Source of the DNA: Flavobacterium foetidum
Lineage (GTDB): Bacteria; Bacteroidota; Bacteroidia; Flavobacteriales; Flavobacteriaceae
Assembly: GCF_004634245.1 (NCBI RefSeq)
Contig: NZ_SJTF01000005.1
Span: forward strand, 62,001-126,000
Direction: 5' to 3'
Length of the DNA: 64,000 nt
Shown piece by piece: positions 1-8,371 of the stretch; position 1 is the first letter of the stretch, and each line of letters begins with the position of its first letter. The notes below the pieces were generated by a model that was given only the letters and a program-made list of their open reading frames with translations, did no database searches and had not been told where the DNA came from. The position numbers and the translations under genes were made by a program.

Positions 1-578
1 ATACCAGACACAATAGCGATGATAAGACCTTTTACCAAACTGAAATCTTTGTCTTTATCTTCATGGCCTGTCGCGAAATCTTTTTCTTTAAGCATTCCTG
101 CTTTTCCTAAAATCGCAATACCAATAATACATACCAATACGCCGCCTAAAACCATCTGCCCTCCAGAGCTTGCAAACATATCACTGATTGATTCTTTGCC
201 TTCTTCTGCGTTAAAATGATAATAAATTGGTGGAATTAAGGCTCCAAAAGCAGAACAAAATCCTAAAGTAATCGAATTTCCTAGCGACATTCCCAAATAG
301 CGAACACCTAATCCGTAAGTTAGTCCTCCTATACCCCAAATCAGTCCCATTGTAAAGGCCAGTGCTTTTACCGAAGGCGAAGCTGCCGCAATTATTTCTG
401 TGAAATTTGGAATCGTTAAATAAGCTGCAATTGGTGGTACGATAAGCCAGGAAAAAAAGCCTCCAATTAGCCAATAGCTTTCCCAAGCCCAATTTTTTAC
501 TTTCTTAAACGGCATATAAAAACTGCCTGAAGAAAATCCTCCGATAGAATGAAAAATGATTCCTAATATTGATTCCAT
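1..578 (-). CDS. rhaT: L-rhamnose/H+ symporter RhaT (C-terminus beyond window)
   Basis: Inner-membrane permease importing L-rhamnose with protons. The open frame on the minus strand starts at the ATG at 576-578 and runs off the left edge, so about 192 N-terminal residues are visible. Successive hydrophobic helices are seen, and the first loop carries SFYMPFKKVKNWAWESYW, which closely resembles the conserved PFKKVKxWxWE segment of RhaT. Rhamnose is released from rhamnogalacturonan, so the neighbouring pectin locus could supply its substrate. It is divergent from a GntR-type regulator, and a CTGTAC-N7-GTACAG palindrome lies in its promoter. The rest of a rhamnose operon probably continues to the left of the window (inference). 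Confidence 0.88.
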   Translation of the reverse strand, partial: MESILGIIFHSIGGFSSGSFYMPFKKVKNWAWESYWLIGGFFSWLIVPPIAAYLTIPNFTEIIAAASPSVKALAFTMGLIWGIGGLTYGLGVRYLGMSLGNSITLGFCSAFGALIPPIYYHFNAEEGKESISDMFASSGGQMVLGGVLVCIIGIAILGKAGMLKEKDFATGHEDKDKDFSLVKGLIIAIVSG

Positions 579-646
579 TTACTGTTTTTTGGTTGTGGTT
601 ACTCTGATAGTTAATTTGGTTTTGTAAAATAATAGAATGTAAAAAA

Positions 647-675
647 CAAAACTGTCCTGTACTATCCTTGTACAG
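647..675 (-). promoter_or_regulatory. Candidate rhaT promoter with palindromic operator
   Basis: A perfect inverted repeat CTGTAC-N7-GTACAG occupies 657-675. Read on the minus strand it sits between a TTG (-33-like) and CAGTTTTG (647-654), which is one mismatch from the Bacteroidota -7 box TAnnTTTG. A repressor bound here would block the rhaT promoter. The divergent GntR-type regulator is the obvious candidate, but this is inference. Confidence 0.45.
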
Positions 676-923
676 CAATTGCAATTATGTTAAAACTGGA
701 TATTTAATGCAAAGAAGCTGGCATTATTATTGTAAAAATAAATTTAAAAACGCTATTTTAGCAATCGATTTCGTAATTATTGAATCTGCAATTTGCAGTT
801 AACAACCAGATTACGCTAAATATAAAGTAAGCCTTATTTAAAAAGCTTTTTTGAGTAAGAAAAATAGCAGAAAATATTTTTCTGGCATTATTTGAAGAGT
901 TTTTAAAAAAATTATAATTTAAA

Positions 924-950
924 ATTCGTTTTTTTATTGATTAAACGAAT
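924..950. promoter_or_regulatory. Inverted repeat just upstream of the GntR-type regulator
   Basis: ATTCGTTT (924-931) and AAACGAAT (943-950) form an 8-bp perfect inverted repeat ending 15 bp before the ATG at 966. It could be an autoregulatory operator or a leader hairpin. It does not share sequence with the CTGTAC palindrome upstream of rhaT. Confidence 0.3.
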
Positions 951-965
951 CTTCAGCAGATAATC

Positions 966-2006
966 ATGATTAAACTTATTAAAATAGACGAAGACTCAAG
1001 GGTTCCGAAATACAAACAAATTGTCGACTCCATTCTTCAAAACATCGCCAACGGAAATCTAAAAATCAACCAGAAAATTCCGTCTATCAATAGTTTTAGT
1101 GAAGAGTTTTATATGTCAAGAGATACTGTGGAAAAGGCATATAACATTCTGAAAGAACGAAAAATAATATCTTCAATTCGCGGAAAAGGATATTATATTA
1201 CCAGAACGAAATTAGAATCGAAAGTGAATATTTTGTTTCTGACCAATAAACTGAGCGCCTATAAAATGAAGACTTACAGCTCCTTCATCAATACTTTGGG
1301 AGCAAATGCACATGTAGACCTTCATATTTATCACTGCGATGAAACGCTCTTTCTAAACCTACTTGACAAATTTGAAGGCGCTTATGATTATTACGTAATT
1401 ACGACTCACTTTAAAACAGACGAATTAAAGCATCTCAGTTTTACAGATGAAGTGGTTAGCGCAATTCGAAATATCCCTCAAGACAAACTTGTAGTTCTAG
1501 ACAATATCAAACTCGGAATGGGTGATGATGTGATAAAAATCTATCAAGATTTTGAAAACGACATCTACAATGCCTTAAAAGAGGGACTTTCTAAAATAAC
1601 CAAATACAAGCGTTTAATCTTGGTGTATCCAGACAAAGCTGTTTATCCATATCCTCGAAGAATTCTTCATGGTTTTAGAAAATTCTGTGTTGAGCACGAA
1701 ATCAATTTCGAAATTCTTAGTGAAGTGTACGATGATATGATTCTTAAAAAAGGCGATTTATTCATCACAATAGAAGAATCTGATTTAGTTAATTTAATGA
1801 AACAGATTCGTGACGAAGAATTTATTCTAGGAAAAGAAATTGGCGTGATATCTTACAACGACACTCCCCTAAAAGAATTATTAGGCATTACAGTAATGTC
1901 AACCGATTTTAATATTATGGGAGAAACAGCTGCCAGAATGATTTTGAATAAGGAGAAAGGACAGGTAAAAGTGCCATTCAACTTCATCGACCGAAATTCT
2001 ATCTGA
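966..2006 (+). CDS. GntR-family transcriptional regulator with periplasmic-binding-protein-like effector domain
   Basis: Cytoplasmic DNA-binding regulator of 346 residues. Residues 1-80 form a GntR winged helix: VPKYKQIVDSILQNIANG, then KIPSINSFSEEFYMSRDTVEKAY, then a wing with RGKGYYI. Residues from about 85 to the end look like a LacI-type sugar-binding domain, ending in a segment (VISYNDTPLKELL, STDFNIMG) typical of PBP-like regulators. This GntR plus PBP-like architecture is common among Bacteroidota sugar regulators. It is divergent from rhaT, so control of rhamnose transport and catabolism is likely (inference). It ends 70 bp before a terminator shared with the convergent histone-like gene. 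Confidence 0.82.
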   Translation: MIKLIKIDEDSRVPKYKQIVDSILQNIANGNLKINQKIPSINSFSEEFYMSRDTVEKAYNILKERKIISSIRGKGYYITRTKLESKVNILFLTNKLSAYKMKTYSSFINTLGANAHVDLHIYHCDETLFLNLLDKFEGAYDYYVITTHFKTDELKHLSFTDEVVSAIRNIPQDKLVVLDNIKLGMGDDVIKIYQDFENDIYNALKEGLSKITKYKRLILVYPDKAVYPYPRRILHGFRKFCVEHEINFEILSEVYDDMILKKGDLFITIEESDLVNLMKQIRDEEFILGKEIGVISYNDTPLKELLGITVMSTDFNIMGETAARMILNKEKGQVKVPFNFIDRNSI

Positions 2007-2073
2007 TACGAAAAACATTGAGATTGGAAGTTCTTTTTCTTTTGCCTAAGTTTATTTATAAAAAATGAAAATA

Positions 2074-2102
2074 AAAAAACCTCGTCGATTGACGAGGTTT
2101 TT
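2074..2102. terminator. Bidirectional intrinsic terminator
   Basis: AAACCTCGTC (2077-2086), loop gatt, GACGAGGTTT (2091-2100), flanked by A and T runs on both sides. It lies between the convergent GntR regulator and the histone-like gene and can serve both. Confidence 0.85.
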
Positions 2103-2109
2103 AGTTGTA

Positions 2110-2286
2110 TTATTTTTTTGATTCTTCGATAGAAACTTTTCTGAACTCTTTTAAAAGTTTTTCGATTTCTAAAGTAGCTTTACGTGCTCTTGGACCTGCA
2201 GCTTTAATTCCTTTTTCAGTTAAAGATTCAGCTTCTGCTTTAAATGTTTCAATTTCGGCGTTGATTTTTACTAATAAATCTTTCAT
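2110..2286 (-). CDS. Histone H1-like (Hc1-type) small basic protein, 58 aa
   Basis: A 58-residue lysine-rich, helical protein that begins MKDLLVKINAEIETF, contains AAGPRARKATLEIEKLLKEF and ends IEESKK. This matches the short Hc1/histone H1-like family found throughout Bacteroidota, thought to be nucleoid-associated. The start is the ATG at 2284-2286 and the stop TAA is at 2110-2112. A TTG-N19-TATTTTTG promoter lies upstream and a bidirectional terminator downstream, so it is monocistronic. The composition (A, K, E, R rich) fits a DNA-binding or DNA-bridging helix; function is by family resemblance only. Confidence 0.85.
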   Translation of the reverse strand: MKDLLVKINAEIETFKAEAESLTEKGIKAAGPRARKATLEIEKLLKEFRKVSIEESKK

Positions 2287-2311
2287 GATTATATTTTGTT
2301 AAATTAAGCCA

Positions 2312-2341
2312 CAAAAATAAAAGTTTGTGTGATAGTTACAA
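2312..2341 (-). promoter_or_regulatory. Promoter of the histone-like gene
   Basis: On the minus strand, TTG (complement of 2339-2341), 19 nt, TATTTTTG (complement of 2312-2319) matches the Bacteroidota -33/-7 consensus TTG/TAnnTTTG. The -7 box is about 26 nt upstream of the start codon. Confidence 0.6.
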
Positions 2342-2719
2342 CACTTTTGTTGTTAAATTTAGTACTGTTTTTCAGTCATAAATTTTATAATGAAAACTTC
2401 TCTAGCCCCTTTAAAACCAACACCCTCACAACAATCTAAAAATCAAACAGTTATTTTAAAAATGGTAAAGATCTAAATCGACACCTGTTTAAAATTAAAA
2501 ATGTTTTTTTTTATTTTTTTTTCAAAACTGTTAAAAAATTCAGCATATACCTACATATCAACCATTAAAATAGATTAAATCTAGGCAGAATAAAGGTTAA
2601 AAATCCTTTTAATTAGACTATATTTATGAAAAAACGTCTACCAAAGCTCATTTGCTCAGTCTAATGCTCAACTTTTCAACAAAATTGCAATCAAAACACA
2701 GATCCCTCTTTTTTGAAAT
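2342..2719. other. Intergenic stretch with no recognised gene
   Basis: About 380 AT-rich bases between the histone-like promoter and the DUF4861 pseudogene. Both strands carry stops in all frames. No repeat, RNA or strong promoter was recognised. Confidence 0.5.
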
Positions 2720-4008
2720 TTATTTCACTTCTACTTTTATCGTTACAGAAAGTTGCGCAGCAAGGTTTGTGACATAATTTTTAAAGTAAGATGCATCGCT
2801 AAAACCTTTATCGGCACTTAGTTCCCAAGCCGCAATTGCATAATAGCTGATTTCCTTATTGTTCTGGATTTTCAGTTTAGCCAAATAAGAGTCTGTCAAC
2901 TGACCTGTTTTTGGGGCTTCAATATAGCCCAGATATAGTTCTTTCGGAACTAAAATAGCAGTTCCTAAAAGCCATTCACGATTATAGGTAAGGTAATCGT
3001 GCTGTATAAGGCAAATCCAGTTGCCCGATTCAACAACTTGTAGCGCATTTTTGTTATTCAAATTAGAGATAGCGGCCAGAAAAGTTTCATTGCCTTTTAT
3101 CCCTTTTATCGAAACAGTATTTTTATATCCATAGCTTCCTGGCCAGATAGAAGTGGTCTCTTCTACCTGATATAAATTTCCAGCGGCGTTCCAATTTTCG
3201 TAATTATAACTTAATATCGAATTTACTGGTCCTTCGCTTACGATTTTAAATGTCGTTTTTTCAACATTGTTCAAGGTATCGGTTCCTAAAATACCGAGCC
3301 TGTTAATTTTGTTGTCAATTAAGAGTGCATAACCTCCAAGTCCTACAGAATTTCCTACAGGAAAAATATCCCTTCCCCAGTCATACATAACATGGTAATT
3401 ATCTTCGACCGCTCCTTTACTGTTTATACCAACATTTTCTGGTGTTATCGCAGGAAGTTTTTTTCCGAACACATCTTTAGAATTTCTTCCGTCCAAATAA
3501 TGTCTAAATCCAACTTTGTCATTTTCCCATGTGGGCCATCAGTCTGATATTTTTGATAACCTAATTTTTTATACACCTGATCAGCCATTAAAACCTCCTC
3601 TTGTGCGGGATGTACAGGTATATTTTCGGCTTCTCTTTTTCCAAACCTTACGCTTGTTTTCCTAGTAAATTTGGGATCTATCTGCGACCATCTTAGTTCT
3701 ACTGTTTTTTCCTCGTTTGGCAAAAAATCGGCAGTAAAGAAAACTTCATCCCATTTTCCATCTGCATTAAGATCATTAACTTGAGCCGGAATAGTATCAT
3801 TCTTAAAAACAAGAATCGGAAAATTATATTGCAAATCCATCCCTTTGAAATGGTTTCTTGCAATCGACACAGGCTTTTGTGTCAGTGCGATTGAACTGTT
3901 ATTCTTTAAGACAATTTTTGTGTCTGACAATTGTTGAGTTGTTTTACAGCTTGAAAACAAAACAATTGGCAAAAAAACATCAAGACAAAATCTGCTTACC
4001 TTTTTCAT
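2720..4008 (-). pseudogene. DUF4861-family lipoprotein, broken by a single frameshift
   Basis: Two overlapping reading frames together give one DUF4861-type protein. The N-terminal part (from ATG 4006-4008: MKKVSRFCLDVFLPIVLFSSC, a lipoprotein signal) runs to TDGPH. The sense then continues in the other frame as WENDKVGFRHYLDGRNSKDVFGKK, down to the stop at 2720. The switch lies near 3529-3531 and is repaired by adding one base (CATGG to CATTGG). DUF4861 proteins are often encoded in pectin and uronate loci of Bacteroidota, which fits the nearby locus; their activity is poorly defined. Either a recent pseudogene or a one-base sequencing error. The intact length would be about 430 residues. 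Confidence 0.75.
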
Positions 4009-4115
4009 TCTTCTATTGTTTATTATTTTGAACAATTTAATAATTAAAACTTAAAACAGAGACGTTCTTCCGTAAATAAAACATTTTTTTGAGCATTCGT
4101 GAACAAAAACAAAAA

Positions 4116-4145
4116 TGCAGGATAACGAACAACAATTATCCTGCA
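4116..4145 (-). terminator. Intrinsic terminator of the 4183-4629 gene
   Basis: TGCAGGATAA (4116-4125) and TTATCCTGCA (4136-4145) form a perfect 10-bp stem with a 10-nt loop. On the minus strand it is followed by a T-rich run, 37 bp beyond the stop codon. Confidence 0.75.
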
Positions 4146-4182
4146 CTAACTATCTATTCAAATCAGAATAGGTATTGTAGAA

Positions 4183-4629
4183 TTACATTAAAAAAAACAT
4201 CGCTCTATAGTAATTATTAAATTTAGATTGAAGGATTTGAGAATTTGCTATACTTTTTTTAATCTTTTTAGAAGTAACGCCTGATTTACTTTTAAAATGC
4301 ACTTTCAAGTCCTTAATAATTTCGGTTCTTGTCTTAGAAGCATCCAATAGTATAAAATTTTTGATTTCTTCCAGAAAAAATAGACTGTTATATAACTGCT
4401 TATCAAACAAGCAAATTAATGCATTCTTATCATCTTGTTCCATTTTTAGGAATTGAAGCAATTCAAATTTATCATAAATCACATATATATAGCGATTAAA
4501 GCGTATTGCATCATTTGTTTTACTAAAAAGTAGATCTTCAGAAAACTCGAATTCTCCTTTGAATTTTCTTTTAAACATTCTTAAAAAAATTCCTTTATTA
4601 TCACACACTAATACTTTTTCCTTTTCCAT
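4183..4629 (-). CDS. Orphan 148-aa protein, possibly a degenerate receiver-like fold
   Basis: Not recognised with confidence. It begins MEKEKVLVCDNKGIFLRMFKR, and an alternation of hydrophobic strands (YIYVIYD, NALICLF, NFILLD) with helices resembles a response-regulator receiver domain that has lost its phosphoacceptor site. The C-terminus is basic (KSGVTSKKIKKS) and may bind nucleic acid. A TAAGTTTG box (-7-like, 4670-4677 on the minus strand) precedes it and a hairpin terminator follows, so it is probably transcribed alone. Function unknown. Confidence 0.55.
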   Translation of the reverse strand: MEKEKVLVCDNKGIFLRMFKRKFKGEFEFSEDLLFSKTNDAIRFNRYIYVIYDKFELLQFLKMEQDDKNALICLFDKQLYNSLFFLEEIKNFILLDASKTRTEIIKDLKVHFKSKSGVTSKKIKKSIANSQILQSKFNNYYRAMFFLM

Positions 4630-4762
4630 TCTCCCTTAAATTAGTTATTAATAATTGGGTTCTTTCTTACAAACTTATATTACAAAGTTCTTATTGATTA
4701 CCCCTAAAAGCCACAAAACAAACAAAATAAGGTTGAATGAAACTTATGGCAACACTGATACA

Positions 4763-5302
4763 TCAGACTTTAATGATATGCGTAACATTTTTCTCTACAA
4801 AATCCAGCAACCGATTTAAATCTCTGCTGTCATCCTTATTGGAAATTGAAATAATGTAGCCATTGCGTTCTTTTATATAGAGTAGAAAAAAATCCTTTGT
4901 CAAAATAGCTTTATCAATCTTGCTCCAATCATGTTTAAATTCACCCAAAGGAGAATGCACATATATTAAAGAATTTGTAAAATTAAACTTGTATCGTCTG
5001 ATGAAATTATCGAACCTAAGCAGCTTTTTGGCAAGCCTGAAAATAATTTTACAAACGGTCTCAACAATTGAGTACTGAATTAAAAGAAAAAATACTATTA
5101 TGATAAGAGTTTTAATAATCCAGATTATCAAATCGTTATCCTCATTAGTATTCAGAAAATCTGATACAATAAGCACGAATAAAACCAGACAAGAAATAAT
5201 GGTAACTCTTTCACGATATATATTCTCAAAATACATCTTGTTGAGTTTTCTTATTTCTGAGCCGTTCAATTCAAATTCCATCGAAAAATTAGAAGAGTTC
5301 AT
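4763..5302 (-). CDS. YcxB-like membrane protein, 179 aa
   Basis: Two hydrophobic segments near residues 33-50 and 59-82 indicate membrane anchoring. They are followed by a cytoplasmic tail (YKFNFTNSLIYVHSPLGEFKHDWSKIDKAI ... DFFLLYIKERNGYIISI) with the W-x-K-I and FFLLYI pattern of YcxB-like C-terminal domains. Members of this group are of unknown function. It stands alone, with a candidate -7 box (TAGATTTG) 50 bp upstream. Confidence 0.55.
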   Translation of the reverse strand: MNSSNFSMEFELNGSEIRKLNKMYFENIYRERVTIISCLVLFVLIVSDFLNTNEDNDLIIWIIKTLIIIVFFLLIQYSIVETVCKIIFRLAKKLLRFDNFIRRYKFNFTNSLIYVHSPLGEFKHDWSKIDKAILTKDFFLLYIKERNGYIISISNKDDSRDLNRLLDFVEKNVTHIIKV

Positions 5303-5354
5303 AGGGTATTTTTAGTGTTTGTGGATCTTTTTAAAATGAATTCAAAAAACATTA

Positions 5355-5380
5355 CAAATCTATTTATACCTACTAAGTAG
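5355..5380 (-). promoter_or_regulatory. Candidate promoter/operator of the YcxB-like gene
   Basis: TAGATTTG on the minus strand (5355-5362) matches the -7 box. Just upstream is the short palindrome CTACTAAGTAG (5370-5380). No good -33 TTG is seen at 17-20 nt. Confidence 0.3.
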
Positions 5381-5668
5381 CTTTTACTCAAAAAGCCATT
5401 AAAGTATTAAAATAGGCTTTTATTCACAGTGAGAAATCAGAAAAGGAAAAACTGTAATCGAAAACCTTATTATTAAATCATTTTCGAAAAATCAATTCCA
5501 AATATTATTTTTGAAAAGACCCATTTTTTATGTTCGAAATTAATTAAAGAAATTACCTCTTAAAGCCAAAAAAATATCAGAATAAGCCCAAGAAAACAAT
5601 CTTATTTATTTTGTTTTCAAATAGTTAAATAAAGACATCCGTCACTATTACTGGATGCAAATATTTCT

Positions 5669-5676
5669 TACATTTG
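5669..5676 (+). promoter_or_regulatory. Candidate -7 box of the two-component operon
   Basis: TACATTTG fits TAnnTTTG, with TTA (one mismatch from TTG) 18 nt upstream at 5648-5650. The box lies 40 nt before the kinase start codon. Confidence 0.4.
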
Positions 5677-5715
5677 GTTTGAAATTTAAAATTACTACGA
5701 ATAATTTCTTACAAG

Positions 5716-6807
5716 ATGAAGCTGACAAGTGCCGAAGATAAATTGATAGAAAGAACAAAAGAATTAAACTGTATACATGAGATTTCAAAAATAATTTCGC
5801 AGACAGATCATGTTGCAAATGACGTACTGTTGCAAATTGCCTCCCACATCAAAAAAGCATGGCTATTTGATCAAGATGCTATTGTTGAAATAGATGTTTT
5901 GGATTATCATATAACAACTAGCGAAATCAATTGCTGCACGATTTTTCAAACCTCAAAAATTCCGATAGCAAAAATGGAAGCTGGATATGTGAAAGTTCAT
6001 TATCCTAAAAACAAATTTTCAAAGAAAGATTTTCTTCATGACGAGCAAAAACTTCTAGATACGATTGCCTTTGAAATAGGAAACTTTATAGAAAAATACC
6101 AAACCCTAGAAAGAAAAGCCCTATTGAGAAGAACAGTAGAACGCATGGACCGTTTGACGCTTCTTGGAGAAATGACTGCTGGAATCGCACATGAACTCAA
6201 CACTCCACTTGGCAACATACTGGGATTTGCTGAATTGATAAAGGATCATAATTCTGATCCTGTCATAGCCGAAGATATTAGTACTGTAATTAATTCTGTC
6301 ATCTACTCACGAGAAATAGTGAAAAAACTCATGTTCTTTTCGTGTGAAATGCCTCAGCAATTACAAATTCAGGAAATTAAACCTATTATAACATTTGCGC
6401 TATCATTTCTCAAATCTAATTTTCAAAAAAAAGAAATAAAAACAGCAGTCTCTTATTCTGACGAATGTATTACCGCTAAAATCGATTCGGTGCAGATTAC
6501 TCAAGTCTTATTCAACCTATTGATCAATGCTGTTTACGCTTCACCAGAAAAAAGCATTATACGCATAGAAGTACAAAAACAAGCCGATAAGGCTTTGATT
6601 TCCATTATTGATGAAGGAATCGGAATTCCGGAAAACATCAAACAAAAAATATTTGACCCGTTTTTTACAACCAAACCCAATACAGACGGCTGCGGTCTCG
6701 GTCTGAGCGTTGTTCATGGAATTGTGAAAAACCATAATGGTCAAATAATTGTAGAAAACAATAATCCTTCGGGAACCATTTTTACAATAAAACTTCCCAT
6801 AAGTTAA
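5716..6807 (+). CDS. Cytoplasmic NtrB-type sensor histidine kinase with GAF-like sensor
   Basis: Soluble kinase of 363 residues with no transmembrane segment. Residues 10-135 look like a GAF-type sensor (ELNCIHEISKIISQ ... DEQKLLDTIAFEIGNFIEKY). The H box is GEMTAGIAHELNTPLG with phosphoacceptor H159. The N box is around N271 (LFNLLINAVYAS), and ATP-binding G boxes are DEGIGIPENIKQKIFDPFFTT and GCGLGLSVVHG. It ends 6 bp before the sigma-54-type regulator gene, so the two form an operon and a phosphorelay pair. The signal sensed is not evident. The next promoter downstream resembles a sigma-54 promoter, which suggests the pair acts locally (inference). Confidence 0.88.
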   Translation: MKLTSAEDKLIERTKELNCIHEISKIISQTDHVANDVLLQIASHIKKAWLFDQDAIVEIDVLDYHITTSEINCCTIFQTSKIPIAKMEAGYVKVHYPKNKFSKKDFLHDEQKLLDTIAFEIGNFIEKYQTLERKALLRRTVERMDRLTLLGEMTAGIAHELNTPLGNILGFAELIKDHNSDPVIAEDISTVINSVIYSREIVKKLMFFSCEMPQQLQIQEIKPIITFALSFLKSNFQKKEIKTAVSYSDECITAKIDSVQITQVLFNLLINAVYASPEKSIIRIEVQKQADKALISIIDEGIGIPENIKQKIFDPFFTTKPNTDGCGLGLSVVHGIVKNHNGQIIVENNNPSGTIFTIKLPIS

Positions 6808-6813
6808 CTTGAT

Positions 6814-8139
6814 ATGACTTCAACAAAAGAAAATATACTTATCGTAGACGACAACTACGATATGCTTGCACTTCTACAGCGTCATCTTAAAAATTTTAAT
6901 TACCATACTTACAAGGCTTCTTCGGTACATGAAGCTTTGGAAGTCTTAAAATTTACTCCCATAGACTTACTTATAACCGACTTAAATATGCCGGAGATCA
7001 ACGGAATCGAACTGTTGAGATATGCTGAAGAACACTATCCTACAATGCCAAAATTAGTTATCAGCGGAATGCCCAGTATTGATAATGCCGTAAATGCTAT
7101 AAAATCGGGTGCATTAGATTATCTGACTAAACCATTTACAAGCAGCGAATTGTATAATGCTATACAAACTTCTCTAGAAAAAACACGAAATATTGTAAAA
7201 ACAACTCCATCAGATATCATTGCATCAGAACATAATTACGCCGGTATCGTTGGCAAATCTGAACAATTCAAAAAACTTGTAGAACTTATAAATCGTGTCA
7301 AAAACAATAAAGTCAATGTTTTGATTGAAGGGGAAAGTGGTACCGGAAAAGAGTTAATTGCAAAAGCAATCCATAGTAAAGGAAATCGTCATAAAATGCC
7401 TTTTATTTCTGTAAACTGCGGAGGTATTCCCGAAAGCTTAATGGAGTCAGAATTATTTGGTTATATCAAAGGCGCTTTTACGGGTGCAAATGAGTCAAGG
7501 TTGGGCTTGTTTCAGGCCGCAGCCGGAGGTACAATTTTTCTTGATGAGATAGGAACTGCCCCCGTGTCTGTTCAAACAAGACTGTTGCGCGTACTTCAAG
7601 AAAAAGAAATTACGAGGATTGGTGCTGTCCATTCAGAAAAATTAGATGTCCGAATTATATCTGCCACAAACAGCAATCTTTATCAAATGGTGCTGAATGG
7701 TACTTTTCGAGAAGACTTATACTATCGAATAAATGTCGTAAATATTAAAACAACTCCTTTACGAGAGCGACGAGAAGATATCCTGCCCCTTGTAGAGAAC
7801 TTTCTTCAAAAATATGGCAACGAATATGGGAAACCAGATATTAAAATAGATACAAAAGTTCTGGAAATTTTATTACGTTACAATTGGCCAGGCAATATTA
7901 GGGAACTAGAGAATATAATTCAGAGAATGATAATTATGAGTGACGAAAGGATAACTATAGAAAACATTCCCGATGAACTAAAATACCACATTCCTGATCC
8001 GAACACAATTTTCAAGTCCCTTAAAGAATATGAGAAAGATCATATTCTTAAAATTCTCGCAGCTGTTGATAATAATAAATCAAAGGCCGCTAAGATATTA
8101 CAAATTGACAGAAAGACTTTAAATCAAAAAATTTCCTAA
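6814..8139 (+). CDS. NtrC-type sigma-54-dependent response regulator
   Basis: 441 residues in the order receiver, AAA+, Fis-type HTH. The receiver has the acidic pair D12/D13, phosphoacceptor D56 (LLITDLNMP) and K106. The AAA+ domain has Walker A GESGTGKE (173-180), the sigma-54 contact loop GAFTGA (220-225), Walker B IFLDEIG (241-247) and the WPGNIRELENIIQR segment. The C-terminal HTH (NNKSKAAKILQIDRKTLNQKIS) stops a few residues earlier than usual, and its stop codon lies inside a hairpin. It activates RNA polymerase carrying sigma-54 after phosphorylation by the upstream kinase. Its best local target is the promoter at 8259-8274 (inference). Confidence 0.92.
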   Translation: MTSTKENILIVDDNYDMLALLQRHLKNFNYHTYKASSVHEALEVLKFTPIDLLITDLNMPEINGIELLRYAEEHYPTMPKLVISGMPSIDNAVNAIKSGALDYLTKPFTSSELYNAIQTSLEKTRNIVKTTPSDIIASEHNYAGIVGKSEQFKKLVELINRVKNNKVNVLIEGESGTGKELIAKAIHSKGNRHKMPFISVNCGGIPESLMESELFGYIKGAFTGANESRLGLFQAAAGGTIFLDEIGTAPVSVQTRLLRVLQEKEITRIGAVHSEKLDVRIISATNSNLYQMVLNGTFREDLYYRINVVNIKTTPLRERREDILPLVENFLQKYGNEYGKPDIKIDTKVLEILLRYNWPGNIRELENIIQRMIIMSDERITIENIPDELKYHIPDPNTIFKSLKEYEKDHILKILAAVDNNKSKAAKILQIDRKTLNQKIS

Positions 8140-8158
8140 TTAAAAGCGAGGAAATTTT
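8128..8158 (+). terminator. Hairpin overlapping the regulator stop codon
   Basis: AAAATTTCCT (8128-8137) and AGGAAATTTT (8149-8158) form a perfect 10-bp stem with an 11-nt loop. The stop codon 8137-8139 lies in it. The 3' arm ends in four T, so it could work as a weak intrinsic terminator. Confidence 0.5.
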
Positions 8159-8258
8159 CCGCATAGGGAATATTTTACTAGGTAGAAAATGCAATAAAAA
8201 ATCCATAAAAATATTTAACCTATTGAATACAAACAATTTAAAATCTATAAAAAATATC

Positions 8259-8274
8259 AGGCATACCATTTGCC
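8259..8274 (+). promoter_or_regulatory. Candidate sigma-54 (-24/-12) promoter
   Basis: AGGCATACCATTTGCC contains GG (8260-8261), exactly 10 nt, GC (8272-8273), with GGCA and TTTGC matching the TGGCAC-N5-TTGCA consensus at its key bases. The predicted start of transcription is near 8285, about 88 nt before the next gene. It lies directly downstream of an NtrC-type activator gene, which raises its plausibility. Confidence 0.5.
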
Positions 8275-8371
8275 CTTAAAAGTCAAATAAGTATCAAAAT
8301 AAAGCAAAAAAAATAGTCTTTTACTTACAATTAAAACAAATACTAAAAGGTCCGCTTAAAAATAAAAATAG

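Noticed and set aside
764-777. AGCAATCGATTTCG upstream of rhaT as a LacI operator
   Set aside because: Only about 10 of 14 matches and not placed at a recognisable promoter; a better palindrome is present at 657-675.
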